A stretch of 37,500 bases of DNA from Mesostigma viride (lineage: Eukaryota; Streptophyta; Mesostigmatophyceae; Mesostigmatales; Mesostigmataceae): positions 1-37,500 of the forward strand of contig RPFO01000091.1 in assembly GCA_009746045.1 (NCBI GenBank), in the 5' to 3' direction. A program made the translations under genes and the position numbers. Numbering within the stretch: position 1 is the first letter of the stretch; every line of letters begins with the position of its first letter. Below, one piece after another: positions 16,862-31,460 of the stretch. The notes beneath the pieces were generated by a model. That model worked only from the letters and a program-made list of their open reading frames with translations, searched no databases and had not been told where the DNA came from.

Positions 16862-19800
16862 TCACATCCCCGGGATGCCCTCTGGGTTGAGCGAGTGGTG
16901 CGCGCCGGCGTCCTCCTTGGTGGGCACGGCCAGCCACGGCCACACGATGTCGCGTTTTGCGATGAGGCCGCACACGCGGCCGTCCTCCTCAACGACCGGG
17001 ATGTGGTGCAGGTGGTTCTCTGCTCGCGCACGTCACACGTGTGGGTGAGAGGAGACAAGTGTGGGTTAGCTGAGTCGATGCATGGTCGGGATGAGGTGCA
17101 GGTGGTTTTCTGATCATTGCGGGAATATTGGGAATCAAGGACAGAGCTGACGCATTTGGGTTCCGAAGCGAGTTTGTCTAAAAAGGAGGATGCGGTGCAC
17201 GCGTAATTGTGTCCATTGTACGCGTTACATGGAACAGACCAGAACGGAACAAAATACAGGTGGGCTCGTTAGCGTGCTTCCGGGGCCTGCAGGGGCAGTG
17301 GGAGTGTCCAGGGGGTGCTCCGTGCGCATCAAGGCACGATGAGACGAGTGTGGGTCAATTCAGTAACCCATGGCCAACAAGGGAAACCATGGCCAGCAAG
17401 TAAACCCATGGCCAGCGAGTAAACCCATGGCCAGCGAGTAAACCCATGGCCAGCAAGTAAACCCATGGCCAGGATGTGGAGCAGGTGGTTGTCTGCCCAT
17501 GAAAACAGAGCATCGCCTCTGCCCATGGCAACAGCACATGCGCACACAGATGTGGGTTGATTGACAGGCGTGGCTGAATGGATCGCATACGCGGTCGACG
17601 AGATGTGATTGCATAGTCACCACATGAGACACCATGGAGCAAACGTGCGCAAGGCGGTCGACGGGATGCATGTATGTCGCTGGTCTGTGCTGATCACCCG
17701 AGGCACCAACAGAGTGAGCGACAAGCGTGGCTTCTATACTATTGGTTAGGAAGATTGCATTAGGCAACCAATGAAGGATACAGCGCAGCTGGCTCTCTGG
17801 ATGCGAACCGATAAGCCAGCGCCCGGCCATCCTTTTCTACCAGCGGAGAAACTACGTTTTGCGACAGATGGTTGATCCTTCCCAGAGACTTGAACTGGCG
17901 GAGACACCAGACACTGCTGCTACTCACTCTTGATCGCCAAATGCCAAAATGAGTTCTATCAATGCCAGCGTGATTACACACGCGGCAAGAGTGCCTGTGC
18001 CAGGAGCCTCGCCCTCCACGAGCTGACAGTGCTTCTGTTAACAGTCTGACTCCCTCCACCACCAGTGCAGAAACACTGCATTAGCATCATGCATTGGTGG
18101 CTCGATGTAGTGGTGTCAACAGTCACTACAACCGTCCATCACCGTTCCCTCTCCGTCACTATAACTGCCCGCTCACCTTCCATGAGGCTGATGCAGCGCA
18201 TGAGGCTCGTCGTGGGCAGGCATGTGATGGTGTCACGCTGTTCGCGGGGGTGTGACAGGTGGCAGAAGCAAAAAAGGTGGGACAGGCAATCGCATGGAAA
18301 AGGGCAGGGGCATCGGTCAAAAATCAAATGAGGCCGGGCATCCTGGGAGCGGGCGAGCGATAATCATCCCACTAACGATGTTTCACGAGCTTATGCCTCA
18401 CGTTTCATGTCGGCCCTGCCCTGTCCTTGAAGAAGCGGCCTCTACCCCAATGTAGGTGCCCCTGCCCCAGCCTCAGCACGGCTCGTGCCGAGGCAGCCGC
18501 AACTATCCTACTTACAAGTGAGCCGCCCCCTCGAATGCAATGTGCAATTTCGTCATAAGCGCCATGCAATTTTTTGTTACAAGCACCATGCAATTTTATT
18601 ATAAGCGCAATACGAGGGGATTTGGCTCTACGCGGCACCTCATGGCTAAGCAGCGACTCCCACGAGCACGCGTGGTGGCGGTGCCAGCAAAACATTCCTA
18701 CAGCTTAGCACGGAAACCTCCTCCACCGCAACAGTCATGGCATCGGCCACAGTGGAGTACAGTCAGCCCCGCGTCAAGCTGCGATCGCCGACAACGTCTC
18801 GACGACGCAACTTTTTATATTTTGCGAAAGGCGGGCCGTGAGGTATACGCCGCCAAACTTACCGGCGTCCTAACTTAACGCCAGTACGCAACCTTAAAAT
18901 CGGAACTTAAGGCGTTTATGACAGTAGAGCCACACATAGTAAAAGTGTCACGCATAATAACACCAATAGACACCAACTGTCACCAATACTACAGTACTAC
19001 AGTACAGCAAGATGGCTCGAGCTGGCATGGGCATGGGGAGTACAGTGCCAGCATAGCATAGGCATTGGCTCGCATCAGCACGGGCGCTGCCAGCATTTGT
19101 AAGCCCTCACCTCATCACCCACGCTGCTGGCCGCCGTAAAAAAGCGTCACACACCCGTACTGCTGTGTGTGTTTACCACACTCTACTGCATGATAGTTAG
19201 TCTACTGCCCTGGGCGGCGCCAGCACTGTAAACACGTACCGCGTCGGTCATGACATCTGCCACGGTGAGGGAGTGCGTCTGCTTGTCGTCACGCAGCCGT
19301 CGGTAGTCTGCAAGCATCAGCAAACGTGTGCAGGGGCATAAGCAAAGGCGTGCAGGGGCAAAGAAAGGGCCAGGCAATAAGAGGGGGCTTGGGCTTGCAG
19401 ATGCAGCCCGCGCACACCCACCCACCCACAAAAGGGCCTCAAGGAAAAGAAAGTTACAATAAAAGGCATGATCAGCAGCGCTACAGTGTACTGACATAGT
19501 GAACAAGTATCCCCGTAACTGTTTCTGCTGCCACGACTGTTGCTCCGACACGCGTGCACCCTGATATGATGTGACACAGCGGCCAACTGGAGGGGCCATC
19601 CTCTTTGTCAGCCACTGCGTAAAAAAAGAGCGTCCATGCGTACCCGAGGCGGTGATAATCCCAACCATGGCATCCGTCTCCGGGTGGGTGATGATGAGGG
19701 CGCCCACGTTGTTCTTGTGCATCTGACAGGATCAAGAAGGGGGGAGAATAAGAGGTGGCAACAAAGGCCGGGTCAGTAGCAGCAACCAAAGCGCACACAA

Positions 19801-20331
19801 GCAATTTTGAGCATCTAGGCGTCACTAACACGAGTTCAATGTCGAAATTACCCTGGCAATTGGGCGCCAGTTGCAAAACATTAAAAGGTGCAAACGGAAT
19901 GGTTGATGGATGGGTAATTCATGTTCAGAGGCCGGAAACACATCGCCTGCAACGTGACAACGCAATCTGTTCTCTTCAACGAAAGCAGCTCTCACCTTTT
20001 GCAACGACACGAGGACGTTCGTATTCGAAGACGTACTGATGAGCTGTGGCTGGTTCCTGTCAGTCTTCCACTTCAGAATGTCCATGACTGTTGCGAATCC
20101 GTATCTTCCATCTGCAGAAGACGCTTTGTCCAGGTGCTCGGGCTTGTGGACCCTTCCTGTATGGGTCATCTCACTGCGAGTGGTCTCATCTACAAAGCCT
20201 GGCGCTTCAAACCTGCTCAGCGAGGAGTGGAGCCAGCGACGCGAGGATTGCAAGGGAACAGAGCTGACGGTGCGACGGTTGACGATGGCGACGGCCAAAA
20301 GCGCCCGGCGGGAAAACATGGAGCGAAACAT
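16862..20331 (-). CDS. Mitochondrial-type tandem CBS-domain protein (CBSX3-like), five exons
   Basis: Exons on the minus strand are 20331-19996, 19722-19644, 19307-19240, 18237-18177 and 17019-16862, all with GT-AG borders and matching phases (0, 1, 0, 1), giving 233 residues. Residues 1-40 are Arg/Ser-rich without acidic residues, a typical mitochondrial presequence. CBS1 (about 79-145) includes MHKNNVGALII and GIITASDYRR; CBS2 (about 153-208) includes ADVMTDA, ITCLPTTSLMRCISLM and NHLHHIPVVEEDGRV. The order and spacing match plant CBSX3 (about 206 residues), known to modulate the mitochondrial thioredoxin system. CBS pairs bind adenine nucleotides; ligand here is inference. The C-terminal 25 residues differ from CBSX3. 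The gene is divergent from the 21491 gene. Confidence 0.85.
17085..17112 (+). repeat. Echo of the CBS last-exon acceptor
   Basis: GGGATGAGGTGCAGGTGG here repeats, with few changes, the start of the CBS last exon and its acceptor (16994-17022). A third, weaker copy lies at 17469-17496. The flanking GTGTGGGT stretches are also shared, so the exon edge was duplicated into the preceding intron. Confidence 0.7.
17360..17474. repeat. 19-bp minisatellite
   Basis: About five to six units of AAACCCATGGCCAGCRAGT, inside the last intron of the CBS gene. The ORFs translating it as GHGF/PWVY repeats are artefacts. Confidence 0.9.
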
Positions 20332-21490
20332 TTTCTCAGGTGACTGCTCGGCGAAAATACTTCTTCGATCAGAACCGCAGTGGCATCGCGTATCCTTGAT
20401 TCCTTATTGTTAACTTAAACCTAATCAACTCCACTAGTTAACCAAGAACCGCCTGCATAGAAATCGACAGAACGCGCACAATCAGCAAGCCAACTAGCAA
20501 TTTCGCAGTTGTCCCTTGCTCACTTGACGCCTCGTTGTGCGATAATTTGCCGACATGGCTTGACGATGTCTTTTGCAGGCAACGTGGCTTGGGCAGATTA
20601 TGAGAAGTTTCGGCAAAACAAGAACTCTTGGTGTTATTCAGGGGCCTGCTACCGTACTTCATGCCTCTTAAACGAAGTATTCGTGAGCCCCAAAACGGAA
20701 GAAACCGCCACAGGGATAAATATTCATCAATCTTATGGAAGGTTTACCACAAACTATCTCGAAAATCGCTACTTTTGCCGACTGACGTCAGATGACTCGG
20801 ATCCCGAGCTTGCACGTTTTGAGCAGTCCTTAGCGGTGGGAAATATCTTGGGGAGCAGGGCGCAAGCCTGCGCAAACTTACCGCATGGCTGTCAGTCAGT
20901 CAGTCAGTTGGATCCCACGCCGGTCATACAGTACAGTAGCCAGGCAGAGATTGTGTACCCTACAGCAACATTTTCTTCATTGTTCCTCTGACAGTAGCTC
21001 CCTCCTTAGACCCTGTACAATGGCATTATTTTAAAGACTGTCAGATTCAAGCCAGGCTGAGCCAAGACGTGACACGTGGCAGGAAAACGACTGGCATCCC
21101 CCATCAACGGGAAGAACGGCTATTATTTGACGTGCTTCGCAGTGCTTCGAGATCATTATGATGATGACTGGCCCATCCGGTATTCTCCCATTCTACATAG
21201 CCAGAGCCAAATTTGTTAATCTGATAATGATGTGAAAAGTAGATACACAAGAAGAGTTGATGAAATATGCCCTATATTACCTAACATGACAGACATACAT
21301 TTATAGAATATCAACACTCAAGACTCAGAAGAAGTCACGAAGCGTTGGTGATGGAAGCTTGTCGATGTTTGTCGCAACGCACGTGACTCGCCACTGTCTA
21401 CAATAGGTATTCGCAAGCAAACACCGAAGGACATGCAGAAAAAGCGTTATACATCCCCGCTCGAGGGGTAATACTGGAGTTGGGTGGGGA
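20332..21490. other. Shared divergent upstream region
   Basis: It separates the CBS gene (minus) from the 21491 gene (plus). I see no clear TATA box or other gene; the longest ORF (20509-20991) has no coding character. Bidirectional promoter function is inference. Confidence 0.45.
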
Positions 21491-25838
<4,348 letters not shown>

Positions 25839-25938
25839 TTCAATGGTCAAGCGTGCAATGCCAAGGGGCTGTGAATGGTGACTTGTGATTGGATAATATG
25901 GCGTGTGATGCGGTGGGTAGCATAAGCTGTCACATATC

Positions 25939-25944
25939 AATAAA
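25939..25944 (+). terminator. Candidate poly(A) signal of the 21491 gene
   Basis: AATAAA 100 bases after the stop, in AT-rich sequence with no other candidate closer. Confidence 0.45.
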
Positions 25945-26221
25945 TGAGACATCCTGTACAGGCATACGATCTGGATAATCTAATTGGTTTACTGGGCCAT
26001 GTATATGGTTGATGATTTAGTTTAATTAATTAATTAATAAGCACATGACTGCGTCACGTGGGTGCCAATAGAGTAAAGGAACCTCCAACCGGCCCCTACA
26101 CACAATGAGCAGGAGTGAGGGCACCCTTCCTTCTCTCACTGCCACAAGTGGGCAGGCCACAGAGCGCTCTCTCCACATGCACCATGGTGCTGGGGCGCAA
26201 CACTGTAGATGCAATACAACC

Positions 26222-26277
26222 TTAATTAATTAGTTCATTAGACTCGTGCTCCCGTTGGGGAGTCACGGAGCATTAAC
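26222..26277 (-). mobile_element. LINE 3'-end fragment
   Basis: Read on the minus strand: TTAATGCTCCGTGACTCCCC, then AACGGGAGCACGAGTCTAAT, then an AATTAATTAA tail. It is a very short (about 55 bp) 5'-truncated copy of the family also found at 26360-26788 and 26802-26959. Confidence 0.75.
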
Positions 26278-26359
26278 CCCTCATTGGCCCCATTTCAAGC
26301 CGAAAAATCGGCTGCAAAATGCTGAAGTTGTAACCACCCCACAGCCAACCTACCAACAT

Positions 26360-26788
26360 CCAAGGGCTGTCCTTGGGGGTCAACCTGACGTGGGCCGGGC
26401 CCAGTGATGTTAGACGCCGCAAGGCCCGCACCTTCAAAGAACAGCTAGTAGAGGACATGGGGGGCCTAGGCCTCTCTGTGATTCGGAAGAAGATGATGGA
26501 CAAGGCCAAGTGGGCCCAGGTCGTAGATGACAACGAGCCCCCCCCAGTGGGGAAGCGCCCGCGTGTGCAATCCCGTTAGAGGCACGCCAGACAGCTCCCC
26601 TAGGGCAGCGTGCGGCTGTCTAGATAGATGTTGTAGTTAGAATGCTGTTAGATAGATGTAGTATGTCGCCGATGTAGATAAATTAGACCGGTAGGACTGT
26701 TTGCACCCATCCATCCATCCATCGGGGTTAATGCTCCGTGACTCCCCAACGGGAGCACGAGTCTAATTAATTAATTAATTAATTAATT
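26360..26788 (+). mobile_element. LINE 3' region with ORF2 C terminus
   Basis: The plus strand encodes an ORF end (to 26579) with DKAKWAQVVDDNEPPPVGKR and a stop. Next comes a 3' UTR with GTAGATAG-type repeats, CCATCCATCC repeats, the GCTCCGTGACTCCCCAACGG hairpin region, and a long AATT-repeat tail. The C terminus resembles that of the minus-strand RT relic at 27357 (DKTRWKKIV then PPPPKRRKR), so they belong to one family. It is 5'-truncated; the flanking 13-mer at 26789 follows the tail. Confidence 0.75.
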
Positions 26789-26801
26789 GGGGGTCAAGCA
26801 T
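26789..26801. repeat. Target-site duplication, left copy
   Basis: GGGGGTCAAGCAT, identical to 26960-26972. The pair brackets the minus-strand LINE fragment exactly. Confidence 0.85.
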
Positions 26802-26959
26802 TAATTAATTAATTCATTAGACTCGTGCTCCCGTTGGGGAGTCACGGAGCATTAACGCCGATGGATGGATGGATGGATGGATGGGTGCAAACAGTCCTAC
26901 CGGTCTAATCTATCTACATCAGCTACCTACGACATATCTAACAGCATTCTAACTACAAA
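26802..26959 (-). mobile_element. 5'-truncated LINE insertion, 158 bp
   Basis: On the minus strand it starts within CTTTGTAGTTAGAATGCTGT, runs through the CCATCCATCC repeats and the 3' hairpin, and ends in an AATT tail. It closely matches the 3' UTR of the plus-strand copy just to its left. A 13-bp direct repeat on both sides is the signature of target-primed reverse transcription. Confidence 0.88.
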
Positions 26960-26972
26960 GGGGGTCAAGCAT
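26960..26972. repeat. Target-site duplication, right copy
   Basis: GGGGGTCAAGCAT, identical to 26789-26801. Confidence 0.85.
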
Positions 26973-27220
26973 GCATGCATGTACATATGAGAACTTAATT
27001 GCCCTTCGGGGTGAGCTATCACAACCTCACATGCATGCATATATATCTGCTGGTTGTCTCTTTGATATCTGCAGGGTAGACCATATAACACTACCGCCAA
27101 AGTTAGGGGGGTCGAGACGCGCATTTTCATTTTTGGTAGAATGTAAATTTTGAATTTTGGAATAATACCCTGGACACCTAAGGGATTGTGAACAATTAGT
27201 TGGTGAACACTTTGAGCCAT

Positions 27221-28874
27221 TAAAATTAAATTAAATTAAATTATAACTTGCCTCCGTGGGGACGTCATGTAGCACATATTTCATGATGGATGGGGTGGAG
27301 GAAGCCGCGTGATCGAACTATCCTAACTCTATCTAGAAAATCCTAACTACACTACTCATCAAAACGCTTCCTCCGCTTGGGGGGAGGTGGCTTGCCCACA
27401 GGGTCGGGCGTGTGCGCCTTGACAATCTTCTTCCACCGCGTCTTGTCCTGCATGGCAGTCCAAAGACGGGAGAGAGAGTGGATGCGGTGCTCAAACTAGT
27501 GGGCTGGGACCACTAGGTCGTCCAGCAACATCTGAACGTAGTTGGTGACAGGTTTCCCTACCCTTAATTGGGAATGTCCGCGGGGCCAGGCCAGGTCAGA
27601 ATGTGCCGCCCTGGCTGTCCAAGCCGCTGGGGGCCGGCCAGACCAAGGGTGGTGTCGACCTGGCTGGTGCGGGCAAGGTGTCCTACAAATGCTATCCTAC
27701 GCTGCCTAATCTCGTCCGAAACACGAGGCATGCCATGACACAAAGACTCTGATGACGGACGCTCGGAAAAACCTACATTAAGGACCTGCCGGAGCATCCT
27801 GTAAACGGTGCCGTCGAGCCGAGCTGCCAGTTTGGGTGGGAGGGTCCACGCCTCGGCGCCATACGTGAGCACCGTGAGGACGAGGACCTTGAAGAGCATG
27901 CGCTTGCGGTGCCCGTCCAGGCCCTTCGAGCGCCAGTAGGGTGTGAGCGAACGGAGCTTGGCCCAGGCAAGGGCGATGCGGGTGTCCACATCGTCGGCGG
28001 TGTCAGGAAGCCAGCTCCCCAACAGCTTGAAGCGGTCGCGGAACGGGACCTCCGTCCCGTCGAGCAGGCGCGGCAGCGGTGGTTTACTGGATGCCCCTAT
28101 CACCATCGCCTCAGTTTTGACACTAATCTCCAGCCCCACCGCCCGCGCCTCCAGGCCCAGGCAGTCCAGCCAGGTCTGAATGTGCTCGGGGCGCTCGATG
28201 AGGGTGGTATCATCCGCATAAATCAGGTCCGCAAGGCGGTAACCAGGTCTAACCCCGCCGTGCTCTTTCACGTTAAGGATGTCCAAGCCTGGCTCGAACC
28301 CCTTAAGAGCAGTAAAGCGCGCACGTGCCCGGCGCATGACGTGATCCACGACAATAATGAACAGGTATGGGGACAGGACACAACCTTGCCACACCCCGTG
28401 GTAAAGGGGGAATGGTGGAGTGGTGCCCTCCGCAGTCCGCACTACTGCCTGTGAGCCCTCATACAGACGGCGAATGGCAGCAATATATAAACGCAGGTGG
28501 TACCCGATCCAGAGCTAGGATGGCCCAAAGAGCCTCCCAGAGAACCGTGTCAAAGGCCTTGATGTAGTCAACAAAAATGAAGACCAGCGGCAAACTGTCA
28601 GGGAAGTCGACGCACCTCCTCCATCGACCGGCGCGCGACAAACACAGCCATGACAGTGCATGTTACGACCACTACGGAAACCCATCTGAGACTCACCCAG
28701 GTGTGGGTCCAGCGCGGCGCGGAGCCTGTGCAGCATCATGCGCATGAAGACCTTCAGCGCGGCGCTCTGGAGGCAGACACCCCTGTGAATATAACTGTGT
28801 GCCCAGGGACGTGCGTGGCTGTTCTCGCTTTCCTTGCGGAGTGTGGGCTCGGCGTACCTTCGTGCTCTTCCCAT
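27221..28874 (-). pseudogene. LINE reverse-transcriptase relic (LINE-A)
   Basis: Minus-strand pieces in order: RGVCLQSAALKVF and MGFRSGRN (28874-28515 frame), LVFIFVDYIKAFDTV (motif A, catalytic Asp near 28570, other frame), then a long open piece 28442-27564 with QGCVLSPYLFIIVVDHV, LADLIYADDTTL (YADD at 28209-28220) and the post-RT thumb region, then the C terminus 27560-27357 with one in-frame TAG, ending KPPPPKRRKRFDE. A 3' UTR follows with a CCATCC stretch, a TCCCCACGGA hairpin and a TTTAA pentamer tail at 27221-27245. Catalytic residues remain, but at least three frame breaks and a stop make it inactive. It resembles RTE/CR1-like chromosomal RT proteins. Confidence 0.85.
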
Positions 28875-29589
28875 GGCCCCCCCATTCGCCTTGGCTCCCA
28901 GCCACTACTCGGTGGCGCTCCGGCACCAGCTATTTGCCCCGCAGCCTCTTGTTCCGGCCGGGCGGCCTTGTGGTAGCTGTGGGCAGCCGCTGGATCCCAC
29001 GGGGACTCACTACCTTGCCTGCATGGGGGGCCAACAGAATCAGAATTGGTATTTGTATTTGCACACTGTCCTCCTGACGGTGGTGCTCGCCATGATTCGG
29101 TCGGTCTTCCCCCACGCGAACATCCGGTCCGAGGATGCGGATGGCGCTGCCTTCTATTCCCCCAACCACCGGCCTGACATCGTGGTGCTGGACTTTGAGG
29201 GGGGTGGCCGGCATCTGCTTATTGACGTTTCGGTGGCGCGGCCCTTGGCTCTTAGCCACGTGGCTGGGGCCTCCCTCACGGCAGGTTACACGGCGGACCG
29301 GGCGGAGCGGGCCAAGCTCCTGGCCTACGGCGACGTCGGGCACCATCGTGTGGTGCCCTTTGTCCTGGAGGAGTTTGGGGCCATGGGGCCCCTGACCTCC
29401 GCCTTCTTCAAGGAGTGTTGCCGGCTCCGGGAGGACCGGCTGGACCTGGAGGGCCAGCGGGCCCCATGGTCGGCGCGGACCTGGACGTCATATTGGCGTC
29501 AGCGCTTGTCGGTGGCGCTGACTCGGGCCATGGCTGACATCATGCTCCGCCGTACGCGGGCTGATTTTGCGGTGCAGCAGGGCTATTAG
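28840..29589 (+). pseudogene. LINE C-terminal fragment: zinc knuckle plus PD-(D/E)xK-like nuclease (LINE-B)
   Basis: The open reading frame to 29589 has a CGSCG...THYLAC knuckle (C-x2-C-x8-H-x4-C), then HRPDIVVLDFEGGG with RHLLIDVSVARPLA, the usual layout of restriction-like endonucleases at the C terminus of R2-type and Dualen-type LINEs, followed by AKLLAYGDVGHH and a basic helical end. The RT part is absent, so the copy is 5'-truncated and the ORF's first residues (before about 28880) probably belong to flanking sequence. Strand nicking would be the original role; the fragment alone is unlikely to do anything. The nuclease assignment is by motif only. Confidence 0.65.
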
Positions 29590-29745
29590 GTTCCTCCCGT
29601 TAGGCGTTTCCATTGGTCTTATCGTAGTATAGAGCTTTGACATGGCTCTGTATATAGGTTTATAGCTGGGCGTTTGCTTTGGTTTGAGTGATTTCACTCT
29701 GTTGTAAGTAATTATATTTTTAATATATATATGGGTGGGTATACC
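29590..29745 (+). mobile_element. 3' UTR and AT tail of LINE-B
   Basis: Follows the LINE-B stop. It contains short T-rich and GTTGTAAGTAAT stretches and ends in TTTTTAATATATATAT. It differs from the AATT-tailed family, so this is another LINE lineage. Confidence 0.5.
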
Positions 29746-30609
29746 AGTAGTTATACCCTATACAGCCTGCAGGAGTACCATTGGTAAAAAGCAACCAAGG
29801 TGCATCATCCAAGCAACCAAGGGTCATACTACGTCCCAATGTGCCACCAACCATGTCAAATTACTCATTTCCCTTCAACGTTGATAGGCAAACCTAAATG
29901 CATAGTCACCATACCCCTAGATCACCCTATAGTGTAGGTGGGACACTGTCCACGCATGAAGGTAATATGTTACTCTGGCATCCGCGGGCTTTTGGTTCCC
30001 GCCGCACATTTGAAAGTGCTGTCCTCCGGCTTTTTGCCTTTGCACCGTGTGCAGTTCTTGGACGTTTGGAATCATGGCGTGGCTAACGTGATGACTGACT
30101 AGCTAGACCTTTTCAGTGGTTTTCCATTTGCGGGTATTTCCTCGTAAATGGTGGGAGAGCGATCGCAGCAATGGTGCTCACCACTAGACACTCCCGGCCA
30201 TGCAGTTAGGCTCGAAACACACGCCCTGATCAAGCATGATGTTTCCGGCCCCACCGTCTAGGTCATCTAGTCGCTCCACACGTAAGCCAGCCATAATTTC
30301 AATGCACAAGGATACACATTTCCATCACCATTCATCTTCATCATCCTGAACGACTCGAAAACGCGGAAAAGATAACGGCAGGCTCGAGCTACCATGGTCC
30401 GGATTCTCCCGATTTCTGGCCTGCGCTGGTTGTCTCTTTGATGTTACGGACACCCTTTACATGGCATGCATTCTAAGTGGCAATGACCAATACCCTATTG
30501 AGGTTAAACATTTTTCAAAGTTCTTGTTGAAGCAGGAGTACACTAGTCTAAAGGTTAGTAGAAAGGGGGTCTCTGCCCTTTCTTCCTGTTGTGCACATAC
30601 AGGGATACT
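29746..30609. other. Intergenic, no gene seen
   Basis: Only short shadow ORFs. A 17-base string CTGGTTGTCTCTTTGAT near 30427 also occurs near 27050, perhaps an old repeat. Confidence 0.5.
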
Positions 30610-30661
30610 TCGGTGCTCCGTGACTCCCCAACGGGAGCACGACTTTAATTAATTAATTAAG
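30610..30661 (+). mobile_element. Minimal LINE 3'-end insertion
   Basis: GGTGCTCCGTGACTCCCCAA, then CGGGAGCACGACTTTAATTA and more AATT repeats. It is the shortest copy of the AATT-tailed family, little more than hairpin and tail, abutting the end of the RT relic on its right. Confidence 0.75.
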
Positions 30662-31460
30662 GAGAAAGAGGTCGGGCGGTGGCTGAGTAAGCCCAACCGC
30701 CAGGGCCTCTGTCTTCTTGCTGTCGAGCCCCACCACTCGGGCCTCGATTGTGAGGCCGTCAAGCCACGTCTGCACATGCTCAGTGTCCTCGAAGAGGGTG
30801 GTGTTGTCTGCATAGATGATTTCCGCTAGCCGAATCTCCGTGTTCGCACCCCCATGCCAGAATTTGTTGGCGACCTTCACCCCTGGTTCCCTACCCACAA
30901 TGCGAGCAAACCGCTTGGGCGCCGGCCTGAATCATTACGTATTCAACCACAATAATGAACAGGTATGGCGAGAGCACGCAGCCCTGCCACACACACACCC
31001 TTCTGTAGAGGGCATGGTGGCGTGGACCCGTAGGAAGTGCGCGCACCGAGGTGGTGGACCCTTCGTACAGGTTGCGGATGACAGCAATAAGGGGGAGGGG
31101 GATCCGGAACAGAGCGAGGATGTCCCACAGCGCAGACCAGAAAACCGAATCGCATTAGGTTTTGATGAAGTCCACCAGCACAAGGTGCAGAGGGGACTCA
31201 CCAGCCTGGAGGTGGTGCAGTTCTACCACCAGGCGGCAAGTAGCGAAGAGCACTGGTACTGTTTGCGGCCTGGACGGAAGCCGAGGTGAGTCTCGCTGAG
31301 GTGGCCGTCCAGGGCAGTGCGCAGGCGGTTCAAGATGAGCCGCAGGAGAAGCTTGAGGGGCGCACTTTGGATGAACACCCCTCTGTAGTTGCCGGGGTCG
31401 GCGGGCAATCGGTTGTTTTTGTACACCATCGTGCGAAAACTGCGTTCCCAAGCCGCCGGG
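30653..31460 (-). pseudogene. Decayed LINE reverse transcriptase, second copy
   Basis: Minus-strand frames give GNYRGVFIQSAPLKLLLRL and LGFRPGRKQ, then motif A as LVLVDFIKT followed by a stop (31155-31157), then CVWQGCVLSPYLFIIVVEYV, then IRLAEIIYADNTTLF (30803-30814), where YADD has become YADN. It is related to LINE-A (QGCVLSPYLFIIVV is shared). The C-terminal part is lost at the AATT-tail junction. Loss of one catalytic Asp plus a stop within motif A make it clearly dead. Confidence 0.85.

Noticed and set aside
17329-17830. GHGF/PWVY-repeat ORFs on the minus strand
   Set aside because: Translation of the 19-bp minisatellite in the CBS intron.
17760-18062. Minus-strand ORF with VEGVRLLTEAL and PLVEKDGRA as an alternative CBS exon
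   Set aside because: It looked similar to part of CBS2, but its borders and phases do not fit. The 18177-18237 exon fits in sequence, splice sites and phase.
20509-20991. 160-residue ORF between the divergent genes
   Set aside because: No coding character or similarity that I can see; it probably lies in the shared upstream region.
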